A stretch of 64,000 nt of DNA, taken from NCBI GenBank assembly GCA_018340805.1, contig JACMZG010000008.1, forward strand, positions 19,707,118 to 19,771,117, read 5' to 3'. The DNA comes from Microvelia longipes. Lineage: Eukaryota; Arthropoda; Insecta; Hemiptera; Veliidae. Position numbers and translations under genes: made by a program. This document shows positions 11,102 to 20,904 of this stretch, one piece after another (position 1 is the first letter of the stretch; every line of letters begins with the position of its first letter). Below the pieces are notes generated by a model. It was not told where the DNA came from and searched no databases. It worked only from the letters and a program-made list of their open reading frames with translations.

Positions 11102-11362
11102 TCATTTTGGGAAAAACTTACTATAAAGAGCAGACAATTTATTTTTCCTTTGGACTAGTAGACATAATTCTGGTGTAATCCAAGGCTTAAGAGGTGATAG
11201 TCTATTTTTATTTTTAATGCTTTCAAATTTCCCTTGGTGTATGCAATCAGTTAACAAGTTAATAAAATTTGTGTACATTATATTTACATCAGCATCATAA
11301 CACACAGACCAATCCACATTCTCCATATAACTTACAATAACGTCGTAGTCAATTTTTTGCAT
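11102..11362 (-). pseudogene. LINE linker between endonuclease and RT
   Basis: An 86-residue open segment ending LKPWITPELCLLVQRKNKL, the conserved linker motif of CR1/Jockey-type elements just before the RT. The frame from the endonuclease (ending VADHKAI) runs into it directly, and beyond 11102 the reading continues in another frame toward the MITE. Confidence 0.8.
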
Positions 11363-12185
11363 TTTTTCATTAAAGTTAATGATATGCTTATCCTTATTTA
11401 CTGCAAATTTAAATATGATAGCTTTGTGATCAGCGACAGGAAGTTCTACAACAAAGCCATTAGCATGACGATTTTTAAAACCTTTACTAAAAATATGATC
11501 AATAGAAGTTGCACTATTAGGTGTAACCCTGGTAAATTGATGTATGTGTTGTTTGAAGCCATTAAATTAAAAATATCAAGGTAGGTTTGCGCTTTATTAT
11601 GTAAAGGATTGGGGGCTAAGTCAATATTAAAATCTCCTATCCAAACAATATTGTCACTCTTATCCGTGGGAATAAAGTTACCAAGACTACAATTAAATTC
11701 ATCTAGAGGTATACTGTGTGAAGCCTATAAACCGAATAGATAGAAAATTTTAAGTTATTTAAGGATAAGTTTACCATTAAAACATCAGCACCTTTTATCC
11801 TTATTGCTTTCGTAAAATTAATTTTAATTTTGTTCTTTAAAACGTATACTATGACACCACCAGCACGATAAGTATTATTACAAAGAGCATAAGATGTATA
11901 ATTTTCTATTGAATACAAATTAACCTCCTCATCAGTAATCCATATTTCAGAGAGCACTATAACTTCAGGATGCTCTTTACTGATCTTGAGGTTAATTAAG
12001 AATTCATGAAAATTAGATCTTAGGCTTCTAATATTGTAATGAACTAGAGATATTGCAGAATCCCCGAAGTAATGTAATGAACTAGAGATATTGCAGAATC
12101 CCCGAAAACTAGAGATATTGCAGAATCCCCGACTGTTTCTGCCTTGTAGTTTAAAGTGTGTGGTTTGGTTGACCAGTGAGGGCAC
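11363..12185 (-). pseudogene. LINE APE-type endonuclease domain
   Basis: The segment 12185-11703 encodes VHYNIRSLRSNFHEF and VIVLSEIWITDEE, the N-terminal metal-binding region with the catalytic glutamate. After a frameshift WIGDFNIDL gives the GDxN motif; after another, SATSIDHIF and VADHKAI give the DH motifs near the end. All expected parts of the domain are therefore present, but spread over three frames. The N-terminus is disturbed by a short triplicated block at 12036-12132. Confidence 0.85.
12036..12132. repeat. Short local triplication in the LINE endonuclease
   Basis: The block CTAGAGATATTGCAGAATCC followed by CCGA occurs three times with spacings of about 42 and 31 bp. It is a local slippage or repair duplication inside the LINE. 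Confidence 0.85.
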
Positions 12186-12190
12186 GTTTT

Positions 12191-12412
12191 GTTCCTAGTT
12201 TTCACTAGATTACAAGATGAAAATATGTATGATTGCTTGAAAAAAGCATGAGAGAAACCATAAACATTTACGGCTCTTTTGTGAAGAAATTACACTTGAA
12301 ATTAAAAGGAGTAGAACACTATCTTAGAGAGCTGACAAAAAGGGCCCAACAACGTGGCCTACTTGCCTGGTAGTTACTACCACTCCCCCCATATTACTAC
12401 TATTACTACTAC
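12191..12412. other. Possible LINE 5' region
   Basis: Sequence just upstream (minus-strand sense) of the endonuclease. The stretch 12131-12205 resembles 25389-25460, so part of it is repetitive. No ORF1 is seen. Confidence 0.35.
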
Positions 12413-12439
12413 CTTTGATTATTATTATAATAAAATGGC

Positions 12440-12643
12440 AGAACAAAACTACAGTAACTATATAAATAGAACGTTGTTTAAAAAAAAAAAAACAAAAGAC
12501 GATGATTGATTTATTACAACCTTAGTTTTCTCTTAGCAAGGGTTTCAATAAGGTCACACAGAGCCCCTGAGAGCCCCAAATTGATGTTTCAGGTCTCTCA
12601 ATGCATTGAGATAGGCTATGCCCCTTCAGTAATATATATCTCT
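12440..12643 (+). mobile_element. MITE-1 3' two-thirds
   Basis: Matches the interior and the 3' end of MITE-1: the CACACAGAGCCCCTGAGAGC block, the CTCTCAATGCATTGAGA hairpin, and the terminal GTAATATATATCTCT. The 5' end is missing or too diverged to see. Confidence 0.75.
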
Positions 12644-14148
12644 AGAGATGGTTCTAAAAAAGATAGATAAGGCCTCACTAGTTTAGGGGGCTGTATTTCT
12701 AAATTATCGGTAAAACTTAGTCACTCGCTTTGTCTCTATGCTACATTGTGTTCCATGAGGAGTAATTAGATAGGTTCACACGCGGAATGGAATACCTTGT
12801 AGCAGGAATGGGAAAAGAAGGATTCGGTTCCTCTATTATTTGATACTGGTGGTTGGTTACTAGTATCTTAGTATATTTTTAGGCGAATAAATACATAGGT
12901 TTAGTTATTATTTAGCTTTAGTATATTTAAAGCTGATTTTAATTTAGTTTTGAGACAAAGAAAATTCCAATCCAGAAAAAATGTTGAAATTAATAAAATT
13001 TGATTTCAGCGAATTTTAATTAAAAAAATTACGCTTTAAAAGTTGTTTAAATAAGGCAGTAAAAGTAGGGGGGGGGGTCGTTTTGCTTGCTCTTCTGATT
13101 CCAAAAAAAATATTTCATCTGAAGAGTTGGGGCCTAAGAAATTATGAAAACAGTCTCTCCAAAATAGAATATATCTCTAATTACTACCGATAGCTCTTGA
13201 AAGCTAGCTGAAATCGAAACGAAACTTGACATATAGTAAGAGTTTGGAGAGTAATATATCTCTTAAGTGGGAAATTGATAACGTCTCCACCAATATCTCC
13301 ACTTTATGACGTTAATTTGTATACTCGAAAGGTGTTTAAACAATGTGACTTGTTATAAGGTTGTTGGCTGGTTCAGCTAAAGTAGATTATCCTAAAAAAA
13401 AGAGGAATGCCATTTGGCAGCGCAAATGGCATTTATATACAAATTGGTATGTTTAATTGTACTTTTTCTATCATCAAAATAAATCTTGGGAGTTGTGGCC
13501 CAACAAACCGGGCGAGCCTCACAAAGTGGCTAACATTTGCAAAATGACATTTTATAACAAATAATTAAAACTACAACCATTACACGCCTAAGGCGTATAA
13601 GCCTATACTGCAAACATTTCAGTCATTTGGAATTAACCGTTCCAAATTGGATCCAACGAGCTTTACTCGAATAATAGGCGCTAGACTTTGAGTGCCCTTA
13701 TGATTGGTTGACAGTATTCCTCCAGATAAATCAGATATTAATACGTAGAAGTTATGTGCCGATAATTTTATGTTAAACGGTAGTTATTGTACAGTTTTGA
13801 AGGTACCTTTTCTCCATTTCAAGAAACGAAATTGTTTAAAATGATCGTAATTCCCAAGGAAATGTCGGCGGAAAAAAGGTTTAAATAAAAAAGGGGAGGG
13901 CAACAAGGGCGCTGTGAAGTTAATAAAGGCAGCAAGGAGGGTCGTAAACCCTTACCAAGCTCGTAAAATATTTTAGGGTCTTAACTCTGACCCTTGCAAC
14001 AAGCGCAAACATTGTGTAAATACCGACCACCTTTTAAGTAAAATTAGGACAACAATTGCGGAGCTTTTTATTTAAAGGTATTATGTCAATATCTTTCTTA
14101 ACAGCTGCGTTAGGTAGTTTCTTTAATTAGTTATCTATCCCTCTTCCA
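12644..14148. other. Unassigned, with one 11-bp-arm hairpin
   Basis: No gene seen. A perfect hairpin at 13406-13433 (AATGCCATTTG, six-base loop, CAAATGGCATT) and a run of ten G near 13068. Short TATATCTCT blocks near 13165 and 13255 could be worn MITE-1 ends. Confidence 0.45.
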
Positions 14149-14220
14149 CATAGAGATATTATTACTATGGATTAAATTTTGAAACATCGAAAAAGTAACC
14201 TGGACACCTTCGCTTATAAA

Positions 14221-14545
14221 GTTATTAGAATTATAAAGTAGTTTATTAGAATTTATAAAGTACAAATAATTGCTGCCTTTAACCTTTATATAAAACTATT
14301 AATTATAAACATAAAAGCCCCCTCATACAGTTCAATCCGCGAGGGATTGTTTTATTCTTCTAAATATTTTTACTATTTATATATTTTGTACTTATATTTG
14401 TATAAAAAAACAATAAAAGGAATAAAAACCATCAACTCCGTCTTTTCCACAAGATATTTACTTTATGAAGGCAGAACCGGCTTTCAGCTTACGCCATCAT
14501 CAGTGCCTAAAAAAACAATAAAAGGAATGTTTTTATTTGATTTGA
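14221..14545 (-). mobile_element. Penelope-like or retrozyme-like insertion with hammerhead motif
   Basis: Bounded by TTATAAA at 14214-14220 and 14546-14552; the uninterrupted MITE-1 at 7837 has this site once. It carries two copies of AAAAAAACAATAAAAGGAAT about 105 bp apart, so part of it is a tandem or terminal repeat unit. A hammerhead core lies on the minus strand at 14469-14508, followed downstream by TGTGGAAAAGACGG, the module shared with loci near 25.9, 43.35, 51.95, 53.4 and 60.5 kb. No reverse transcriptase is present. The Penelope link comes from the known presence of hammerheads in Penelope-like terminal repeats. Confidence 0.65.
14469..14508 (-). ncRNA. Hammerhead ribozyme candidate, minimal type
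   Basis: Minus strand, in order: stem I strand AGGCA; core CTGATGA; stem II (GGC, loop GTAA, GCT, with one extra T); GAAA; a very short stem III around GCCGGTT; cleavage-site C; stem I partner TGCCT. All invariant core bases are present, and stem I pairs over five positions. The minute stem III is characteristic of Penelope-associated hammerheads, which are thought to work best as dimers. Predicted self-cleavage is after the C at 14474. Confidence 0.7.
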
Positions 14546-14859
14546 TTATAAATATAATCAAATAATCAGTACTGAATTACAATAACTTATATAGTAGAAC
14601 GTTAATAATACAAATCAAAAACCAAAAAAATGTACGGGAAGCCGAAATCAATTGATTTATTATAACCTTAACTCACTCTTGAAGGAGGCTTAGTTAAGGT
14701 TACACAGAGCCCCTGAAAGCCCTAAAAAGATGTTTCAGGCCTCTCAATGTATTGAGATAGGCTATGCCTCCTCTAGTATATATCTCTTCCATCTTATTCC
14801 GCTCCAGTTAAAATGTCTTATCCGGGTTTCTTTACTTTAAACAAAAAGGAATGAAAAAG

Positions 14860-15372
14860 TATATTCCTTAGTACATAGTAAACAAACAATAGTCCTTTGT
14901 ACATAGTAAACAAACAATAGTTCTTAGTACATAGTAAACAATTCAACATAAACAAACAATAGCTTAAACATAGTAAACAAACAATAATGCTTAGAACATA
15001 GTAAAACAAACAATAGTGCTAACATAGTAAACAAACAATAGTCCCTAGTAATAGTAAAACAATCAATAGTCCTTTGTACATAAAAAGTCCTTAGTACATA
15101 GTAGTCCTTAGTACATAGTACAAACAAACAAGAGTCCTTTGTGCATAGTACACAAACAATAGTCCTTAGTACAAAGTAAACAAACAATAGTCTTTGTACA
15201 TAGTAAACAACAAGTCCTTGTACATGGTAAACAAACAATAGTCCTCCTTTGTACATAGGAAACCAAACAATAGTCCTTTGTACATGGTAAACAAACAATA
15301 GTCCTTTGTACATAGTAAACAAACAATAGTCCTTTGTACATGGTAAACAAACAATAGTCCTTTGTACATAGT
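14860..15372. repeat. 28-bp minisatellite, about 17 degenerate units
   Basis: Each unit reads approximately ACATAGTAAACAAACAATAG followed by TCCTTTGT. Units vary by small indels. Because 28 is not a multiple of three and the minus strand lacks stops in the unit, three overlapping minus-strand frames rich in LLFVYYVQRTIVC arise; these are not genes. The array resumes at 15855 after an inserted element. Confidence 0.92.
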
Positions 15373-15460
15373 AAACACAGCTAAGGTACTTTGTACTAAA
15401 ATCCTAAACTGCGATTTTTCCTGACTCATCCGTTTTAGGCCTTTTTGCTGAGTTTACAGG
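15373..15460 (+). repeat. Duplicated array edge plus REP-C head
   Basis: The stretch from ACAGCTAAGGTACTTTGTAC through TCCTGACTCATCCGTTTTAGG recurs at 15945-16012. The two occurrences are 573 bp apart, so the array edge and the REP-C start have been duplicated around the 316-bp-period element. Confidence 0.8.
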
Positions 15461-15853
15461 TTACATTTCCTAGGTGTCTCTCGCACAATTATATTGTGTC
15501 AACTATTCATGTTTTGCAAAACTCGGTAGAATCAAATGGTATATGTTTTGCTTGCCATGCATGATGGCGGTAAGAGAGCACCGCTCGTCTCTGGTAAGTA
15601 CTTCACATTATATTCTTCGGAATTGATTAAAGGTCAGAGTGAGTTCAGGCTCTGTCGGCGCCCTGATGAGTTAGACGTAACAAACAGAGTGGGACATGAC
15701 ATTATGTCGAGCCATCAATGATGACGAATGTCGAATGATGGAACAGTTCCCAGATGTAGCATTGCATTTTTGCTTGTTACATTTCCTAGGTGTTCTCGTA
15801 CTATTATATTGTGTCAACTATTCATGTTTTGCAAAACTCGGTAGTATCAAATG
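15461..15853 (+). mobile_element. 316-bp-period element with hammerhead core (HH-B family)
   Basis: A 77-bp segment beginning TTACATTTCCTAGGTG and ending ACTCGGTAGTATCAAATG occurs at 15461-15538 and again at 15777-15853, a period of 316 bp. The element is thus about 1.25 tandem units. A hammerhead core lies in the single-copy part (15650-15689). Relatives are at 46405-46590, 47645-48010 and 32137-32310. The 61-residue frame at 15536-15721 runs through the ribozyme and is not credible as a gene. The layout resembles animal retrozymes (small non-coding repeats with hammerheads found as tandem units), but this is inference. Confidence 0.7.
15650..15689 (+). ncRNA. Hammerhead ribozyme candidate, HH-B copy 1 (one core base lost)
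   Basis: In order: CTCTGT, cleavage-site C, GGCGCC, CTGATGA, stem II GTTA/loop GACG/TAAC, then AA where the core needs GAA, then ACAGAG. CTCTGT and ACAGAG pair perfectly over six bases as stem III. Alignment to the copy at 46428 shows that the G of GAAA has been deleted here, which should abolish activity. Stem I is the tiny palindrome GGCGCC, which cannot fold on itself but could pair between two molecules. Confidence 0.7.
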
Positions 15854-15854
15854 A

Positions 15855-15948
15855 TATAAACAATAGTCCTTTGTACATGGTAAACAAACAATAGTCCTTA
15901 GTACATAGTACACAAACAATAGTCCTTTGTACATAGTAAACACAGCTA
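15855..15948. repeat. 28-bp minisatellite, resumed (about three units)
   Basis: Same unit as 14860-15372, continuing directly after the HH-B element; then the duplicated edge sequence follows. Confidence 0.9.
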
Positions 15949-16530
15949 AGGTACTTTGTACTAAAAATCCTAAACTGCGATTTTTCCTGACTCATCCGTT
16001 TCAGGCCTTTTTACCGAGTTTTCTGTCTATTTGTATGTGATCTATGTTATCATCTTACTCCCTCTGTGTATATGCTAGAGAGTCGAAACTTAGTGCAAAA
16101 ATCAATCTTTAGATCTAGTTGTGTTATTTGGAGGAAAATATTTCTATGACGTCATTAACCGATGTTAATGACTTAACAAAAATTATACAACCCGGAAAAA
16201 TGTTTTGGTCAATTTGGTATTTAGGACGCATGTTGTCCTACATAAGATCAACAATTTTTATCGCATGACAAAATTTTTATGAATATAGACTTTTTCTTTA
16301 AAAAAAAAGATCGTTTAAAATAAAAAATCTTTATTTAAAATTTGTCACGAGTGTATCCTTCATTCGTAAAGAACAAGTTTACGAGCTTCATTTGAACACG
16401 GCTTGAATATCTACGTGTTTAGTCAGATTTTTAATGAAAGCTGTGAATAACGGATTTTATTACTATCTGAGTTCAAGCCAAGCACGTCCGAAGTGGGTAA
16501 GATTAGCGTAGCGATTTCAAAAATGTTTTT
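15949..16530 (+). repeat. REP-C copy, nearly full length, diverged
   Basis: Starts TCCTGACTCATCCGTTTCAGG, then has the TCTGTCTATTTG stretch, GTGTATATGCTAGAGAGTCG, AAAATATTTCTATGACGTCATT, and ends around CACGTCCGAAGTGGG plus ATTAGCGTAGCG. The 5S-like segment is not clear in this copy. Confidence 0.7.
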
Positions 16531-17460
16531 TATAAATTTAAGCGACATTTTTCATGGTACCACTTTTCTGATTTTTTAAATCTTCATGTAATTACAAAAA
16601 TCAACGTTAATTAAAATCTTTTTCTGTAAATTTTCAGGACCAGGAAAACTTAGCCTTGCAGTTAGGCACGTGTTGTTTCCAGGAAAAGCTATGGAACCTA
16701 AAAGTAAAGTCAATGTATTACACACAAAATGCCAACGACTTGGACACAAATGCACATGACTTGGACACATTAAGGCACAACAGTGACTTTTTGCCAAAAA
16801 AGTAAGCAAAATTGGACCAACGACGCTACCTGCTAGTTAGGTAATTATTACCTCCCTAATTTCTATTTGCTCTGTAACTAAGTTAAGTTAATGGTAAGAA
16901 ATATTATTAGTTATTAAAAATAACTAATAATCTCAGACCCGAATAATGTTTAATTGACCAAAACGAACTTTAACCAAACAATGTTTGTTTGCACTAACGA
17001 AAATCGTTTAATTACGCTTGATTATTTGCGATAGGCATTTTTTTATTTCTATCGAAAGAAATTTAAATAAAACTTGGTCTTCTGTTTATAGTAATTGACT
17101 TTTCTTGTATCTTCCTATAATACATATAATGCAAAGCATTTTTCCCGGGGAATGCAAAGTTCAAGAGAAGCTCGAGAAACATTTTTTGTTTTCTATTGTG
17201 TCAGATTCCATTTATTATACAATAACTATAAAATAAGTAGAATTGGCGGGATAAAGTTCATGTACTTGTGGTTAACCTTGGTCAAGTGCACTCAACTTGA
17301 AGACTTAGAGGACTTCGTATTGCAACTTCTTTTTAAAGCTTTTATTGTAAATTTCAATGTCATTGTCCTTTTAGCGAATTTCCAAAGGAATAATAAGCAT
17401 ATAAATGGGTGAGGGGGAAGTTAAATTTCTTAAAGAAGGAGATCACGGATAATAACTTAT
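16531..17460. other. Unassigned, no gene seen
   Basis: Two open frames of 77 and 105 residues (16576-16809 minus, 17095-17412 plus) show no recognisable motif and fit random expectation. Confidence 0.4.
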
Positions 17461-17513
17461 ATAATATATATATATATATATAATATATATATATATATAT
17501 TATATATATATAT
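17461..17513. repeat. (TA)n microsatellite
   Basis: Short TA tract with slips. Directly after it, ACACACAATTTTTAATTGTGTGT forms a hairpin (about 17519-17541). Confidence 0.9.
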
Positions 17514-17541
17514 TCACAACACACAATTTTTAATTGTGTGT

Positions 17542-18767
17542 TATGAATTAAATTAATTATTAATTGATTAAAGGTTAATTCGAATAAATTGTGATGAAGC
17601 ATGTACATCGATTAAATACATATATGGATCTCGTCGCCAAGTTGAAGCATAAGCGAATGTTATAATTCGCTGACGCTCTTTATTTTTGAAAGACATTTGT
17701 TTTCACTAAAATATACTTCCTCCCACTTTTGCAGTATACTTTTACCAACACTTTAGACCGCAGTATATTTTCTAGAGTTTTTAAAGACTTTAACCCTTTG
17801 GAAGTTCAAAGAACTTCAAATATTTTGCTCTGCTCGGCACGTGCGAATATATTGAAAACCACATCTCACACCGCATCCCTTCGTTGTGTAAACACTCGTA
17901 ACAGCGGCAAGGGGGAAACCAAGGGGTGTCGAAACCCAGGTTCATTTTATAATAAGACTGTATTACACGATAAGGGGTGTCGCCTGCTTTTTTACATATT
18001 TATTATAACTCTATAGTTTAAATAAACATTTATTACTTGTCAATGATTTACATGTAAAACAAAAATTAAAAAGTCTATAATAAAATCAATAACCTATTAA
18101 CTGATATTACACGGGTTACTCTAATTTTAATGTATTCATTTATTAAAGTTTTTCATTTATTATTTGTGACAGCCTAGCCTACTTTCATGCAATCTACAAA
18201 CATACACACAATTTTTAGACACTATATTACGAGAAATTATAGAGGGAAACCGGATAAAATGTATGAGGATGAAAATGTACCCTATAAAACGACTTCTGAT
18301 GTCGTGGTCGTTAAAGCGTTAAATTTTATACTGATCTTTGACACCACGGATAATCTGGGAGCGAATTCCAGATTACGCTCATAGTTTATATAAGATAATT
18401 GTATAATTTTACAATCACTAACTTTAGAATATTAACTTAGGAGCGTAGTGGTCGCCATTGCCTACTGCGTAGGTTCTTGCATGGCTATCTCTGATGAGCG
18501 GCAAGGATTTGTACAAGTATTATTATTCCTTTTTTACGATGGGAAAATGGACATAAAATATGTTATAGTCAATTTTAGGGTTTTCGCTTAAAAAGTCCCA
18601 GGGAGTAGATGACTATGGGTGATGCTCATGATGGATCAAAAATAAATGAGTCCCAAGCTCTAACCTCAATGCGCCAAAATAACAATTAAAAAACCATTAA
18701 CAAATTTGATAAATATAAAGAAAATAATAGTTATATTGATTTATATTTTCCTCATTTTACCGGATCG
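17542..18767. other. Unassigned, no gene seen
   Basis: Frames at 17729-18016 and 18187-18384 (95 and 65 residues) carry no motif I recognise. No repeat from elsewhere in the window was noticed. Confidence 0.4.
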
Positions 18768-19585
18768 GATTGAGATTTGGCACGCATGTGGCTATGTATA
18801 AGAATAACAAAAGTCAAAGTTGCATCTCATTATCAGCATTAGTTTCTAAAGTACATGACTATTCATCTTTATCTTGTATATTCTTAAAAAATTAAATATA
18901 TCTAATTATTATATAAAATTATGGCCGTCATGGTGACTTATTTGGAATTAGTTATATAACAGGTTTGTTCTACTAATGAAGGGCTTTTAAACGATATACT
19001 TATTATTCCGTATATAGTTTGTATTCACAACTTTTGCCGCCATTTATAAAATTTTAGAATATTTTTTGAGCATGTAACATCTTTTTCTACACTTTTTGTA
19101 CAAAAAGTGTTGTACAAGTACAAAAAATCGTGTTGTATATTCTTATATACAACACGATTTTTTCAACTAAAAATATTTTTTCCTATTTTTGGTGGTTGAA
19201 ATTTGGCATGCATGTAGTCATTCATAAGTCAAACATATGCGCTAAGTTTCATCTCATTATCAGCATTAGTTAAATTTTTATGAAATGACTAGTAATAGTT
19301 TTTTTAATGAATGTTAACATTCAAAAGATAATCCATTTGGCTTGAAATTTAGTACAAGTATACACCTATGCGTAATAAATAAGTACACTAAGTTTTGTTT
19401 TAATGTGACAAGTATAGTTGGCCGTTGAAAAAGAAGCGAATGTATACTTTTATAAATACATCATTATCGCCGGCTTGTATACTCTGAGGACGAGCGAAGC
19501 GAGTCTGAAGTAGGGAGGATGAGCGTAGCAAAGTCGTTGTTATGAAGAAAAGTTGCAAGGTATTTGCGTGAAATGTCAACTTCAT
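18768..19585 (+). repeat. REP-C, partly duplicated middle and 3' portion
   Basis: The middle segment (GAGATTTGGCACGCATGTGG to CTCATTATCAGCATTAG) appears at 18768-18865 and again at 19193-19270. The 3' part follows with GTAATAAATAAGTACACTAA and GGACGAGCGAAGCGAGTC at 19489-19506. Between the two middle segments lies a hairpin region (19090-19163). Confidence 0.7.
19090..19163. repeat. Two adjacent perfect hairpins
   Basis: First, ACACTTTTTG paired with CAAAAAGTGT around TACA-type centre bases (19090-19111). Second, 19-bp arms at 19122-19140 and 19145-19163 with loop TCTT. The second stem carries ATCGTGTTGTATAT. Probably a small snapback insertion inside REP-C. Confidence 0.8.
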
Positions 19586-20830
19586 TGGTCAAATTTTAGA
19601 TTATTAAGAAGTATTATTTTATAATTAATGTTCACTATCTTGAAACCAGACACTCGCTCCAGAAGTTTTAAATCTTACTGAGGGCCCTCGCCAAATTATT
19701 CATTAAACATAAATTAGTACAATATCTTTATAAATACATCCTTATATGCGTCATTTTATAAATTCGCTAAAAATTATTTATTGTAAAAATTAATTTTTAA
19801 TATGTATTTGCACTTTTCCTTTTGTAGAAAGAAACAAATTTATTATTTTATTATTATTATATTTACAATACACAAAGCCTAGATATAATAATGAATTATA
19901 ATTAAGTTATAATTTTATATATTCTCTCACTAAACAATCACTCAATTAATATAATTTCCAGTCAAGTAATACAACAGCTATATAAAACTTAATAACAAGT
20001 TTGTCGGAGGGGTTTCAAAACCAAAAATTTAAAATCAATATTGAATAACTTGCAGGTTTGAAACAAATAATTATAAAGACAATAAAACTTTATATGTCTA
20101 CGAATAACAAAGATATACTATATTATTTTATATATAAATTAATCTGCCGATTATTGTTAAAAGTAACAGCTACTTTAAGTATAACGTTTTTCAACAAATA
20201 CACAGATACATAAATCATATAATAAGTGATAGTCATGATGATTGCAATGTTCTATCACAGTTTCCACAAATTGTCCGTCTATCTTCCCAACATACCTCGG
20301 CCGGAATGTCCCACGACGACCCTCCCATCCGTGTCACGTGATTCACCCTTTGTCTACTCTGTTATCAAACCATGACATATCCACTTCATTTATGGAATAA
20401 AACAATGCGTTAATGCTGTATATTAGTTTATGCTATAAAGCCGATTTAATAACTATTAGCTTATGCTAATAGTTACGTTATAGGATTTGCATAACTATAT
20501 TTTGTTTCATGATCAAAGGGAGGGAAATGCTTTAGACATGAGGAAAAAAGTTTTCTACTGGTTAATATTTACTTAAATATAATGCAGTTAAGTGTTTTAA
20601 AAGAAGAATTGTTTTCCCCTCGACTTAGATTTTGAATCTCTTATAACCTCTCTTTCTCTCTTTGCATCAATGATTTCTCTTTCGGTGGCATTTGTGTCAA
20701 AGTTTAGAGTAACCAGTAGAGCTGTTTGGTCTAAACTGTATATATTATCTTTCTTTTAAGAAATTGTATTTAATGGTAGATTTTTTTATCAAATCTCCAT
20801 CATAAAATGTCTTTTGAGGTTGATAGGATG

Positions 20831-20831
<1 letters not shown>
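19586..20831. other. Unassigned, no gene seen
   Basis: Very AT-rich to about 20240, then a GC-richer patch (20250-20360) of unknown nature. No open frame of interest. Confidence 0.4.

Positions 20832-20901
<70 letters not shown>
20832..20901. repeat. (TA)n microsatellite
   Basis: Nearly pure TA run of about 70 bp. Confidence 0.95.

Positions 20902-20904
<3 letters not shown>

Larger units (their letters stand above)
8612..12190 (-). mobile_element. LINE of the CR1/Jockey group, minus strand, decayed, MITE-interrupted
   Basis: On the minus strand the order is APE-type endonuclease (about 12070-11370), linker (11362-11000), reverse transcriptase (about 10300-9580), thumb/C-terminal region (9480-9043), 3' UTR, and an end CGAAATAAAGAATT followed by (ATT)n at 8634-8612. 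The same 3' end occurs in plus orientation near 61910-61945. Frames are broken by several indels, and a 362-bp hAT-type MITE sits at 10625-10986. The 5' end is not identifiable beyond about 12190, so 5' truncation is likely. The assignment to CR1 or Jockey rests on motif style and on the non-poly(A) tail. Confidence 0.85.
14149..14783 (+). mobile_element. MITE-1 with 8-bp flanks and a nested insertion
   Basis: Begins CATAGAGATATTATTACTATG and ends CTAGTATATAT. CTCTTCCA lies on both sides (14141-14148 and 14784-14791), the second MITE-1 copy with an 8-bp duplication. The element is split at TTATAAA by the 325-bp insertion 14221-14545; without that insertion it is similar in length to 7837-8155. 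Confidence 0.8.

Noticed and set aside
14924..15429. Overlapping cysteine- and tyrosine-rich minus-strand frames of 80-132 residues
   Set aside because: Read-through of the 28-bp minisatellite.
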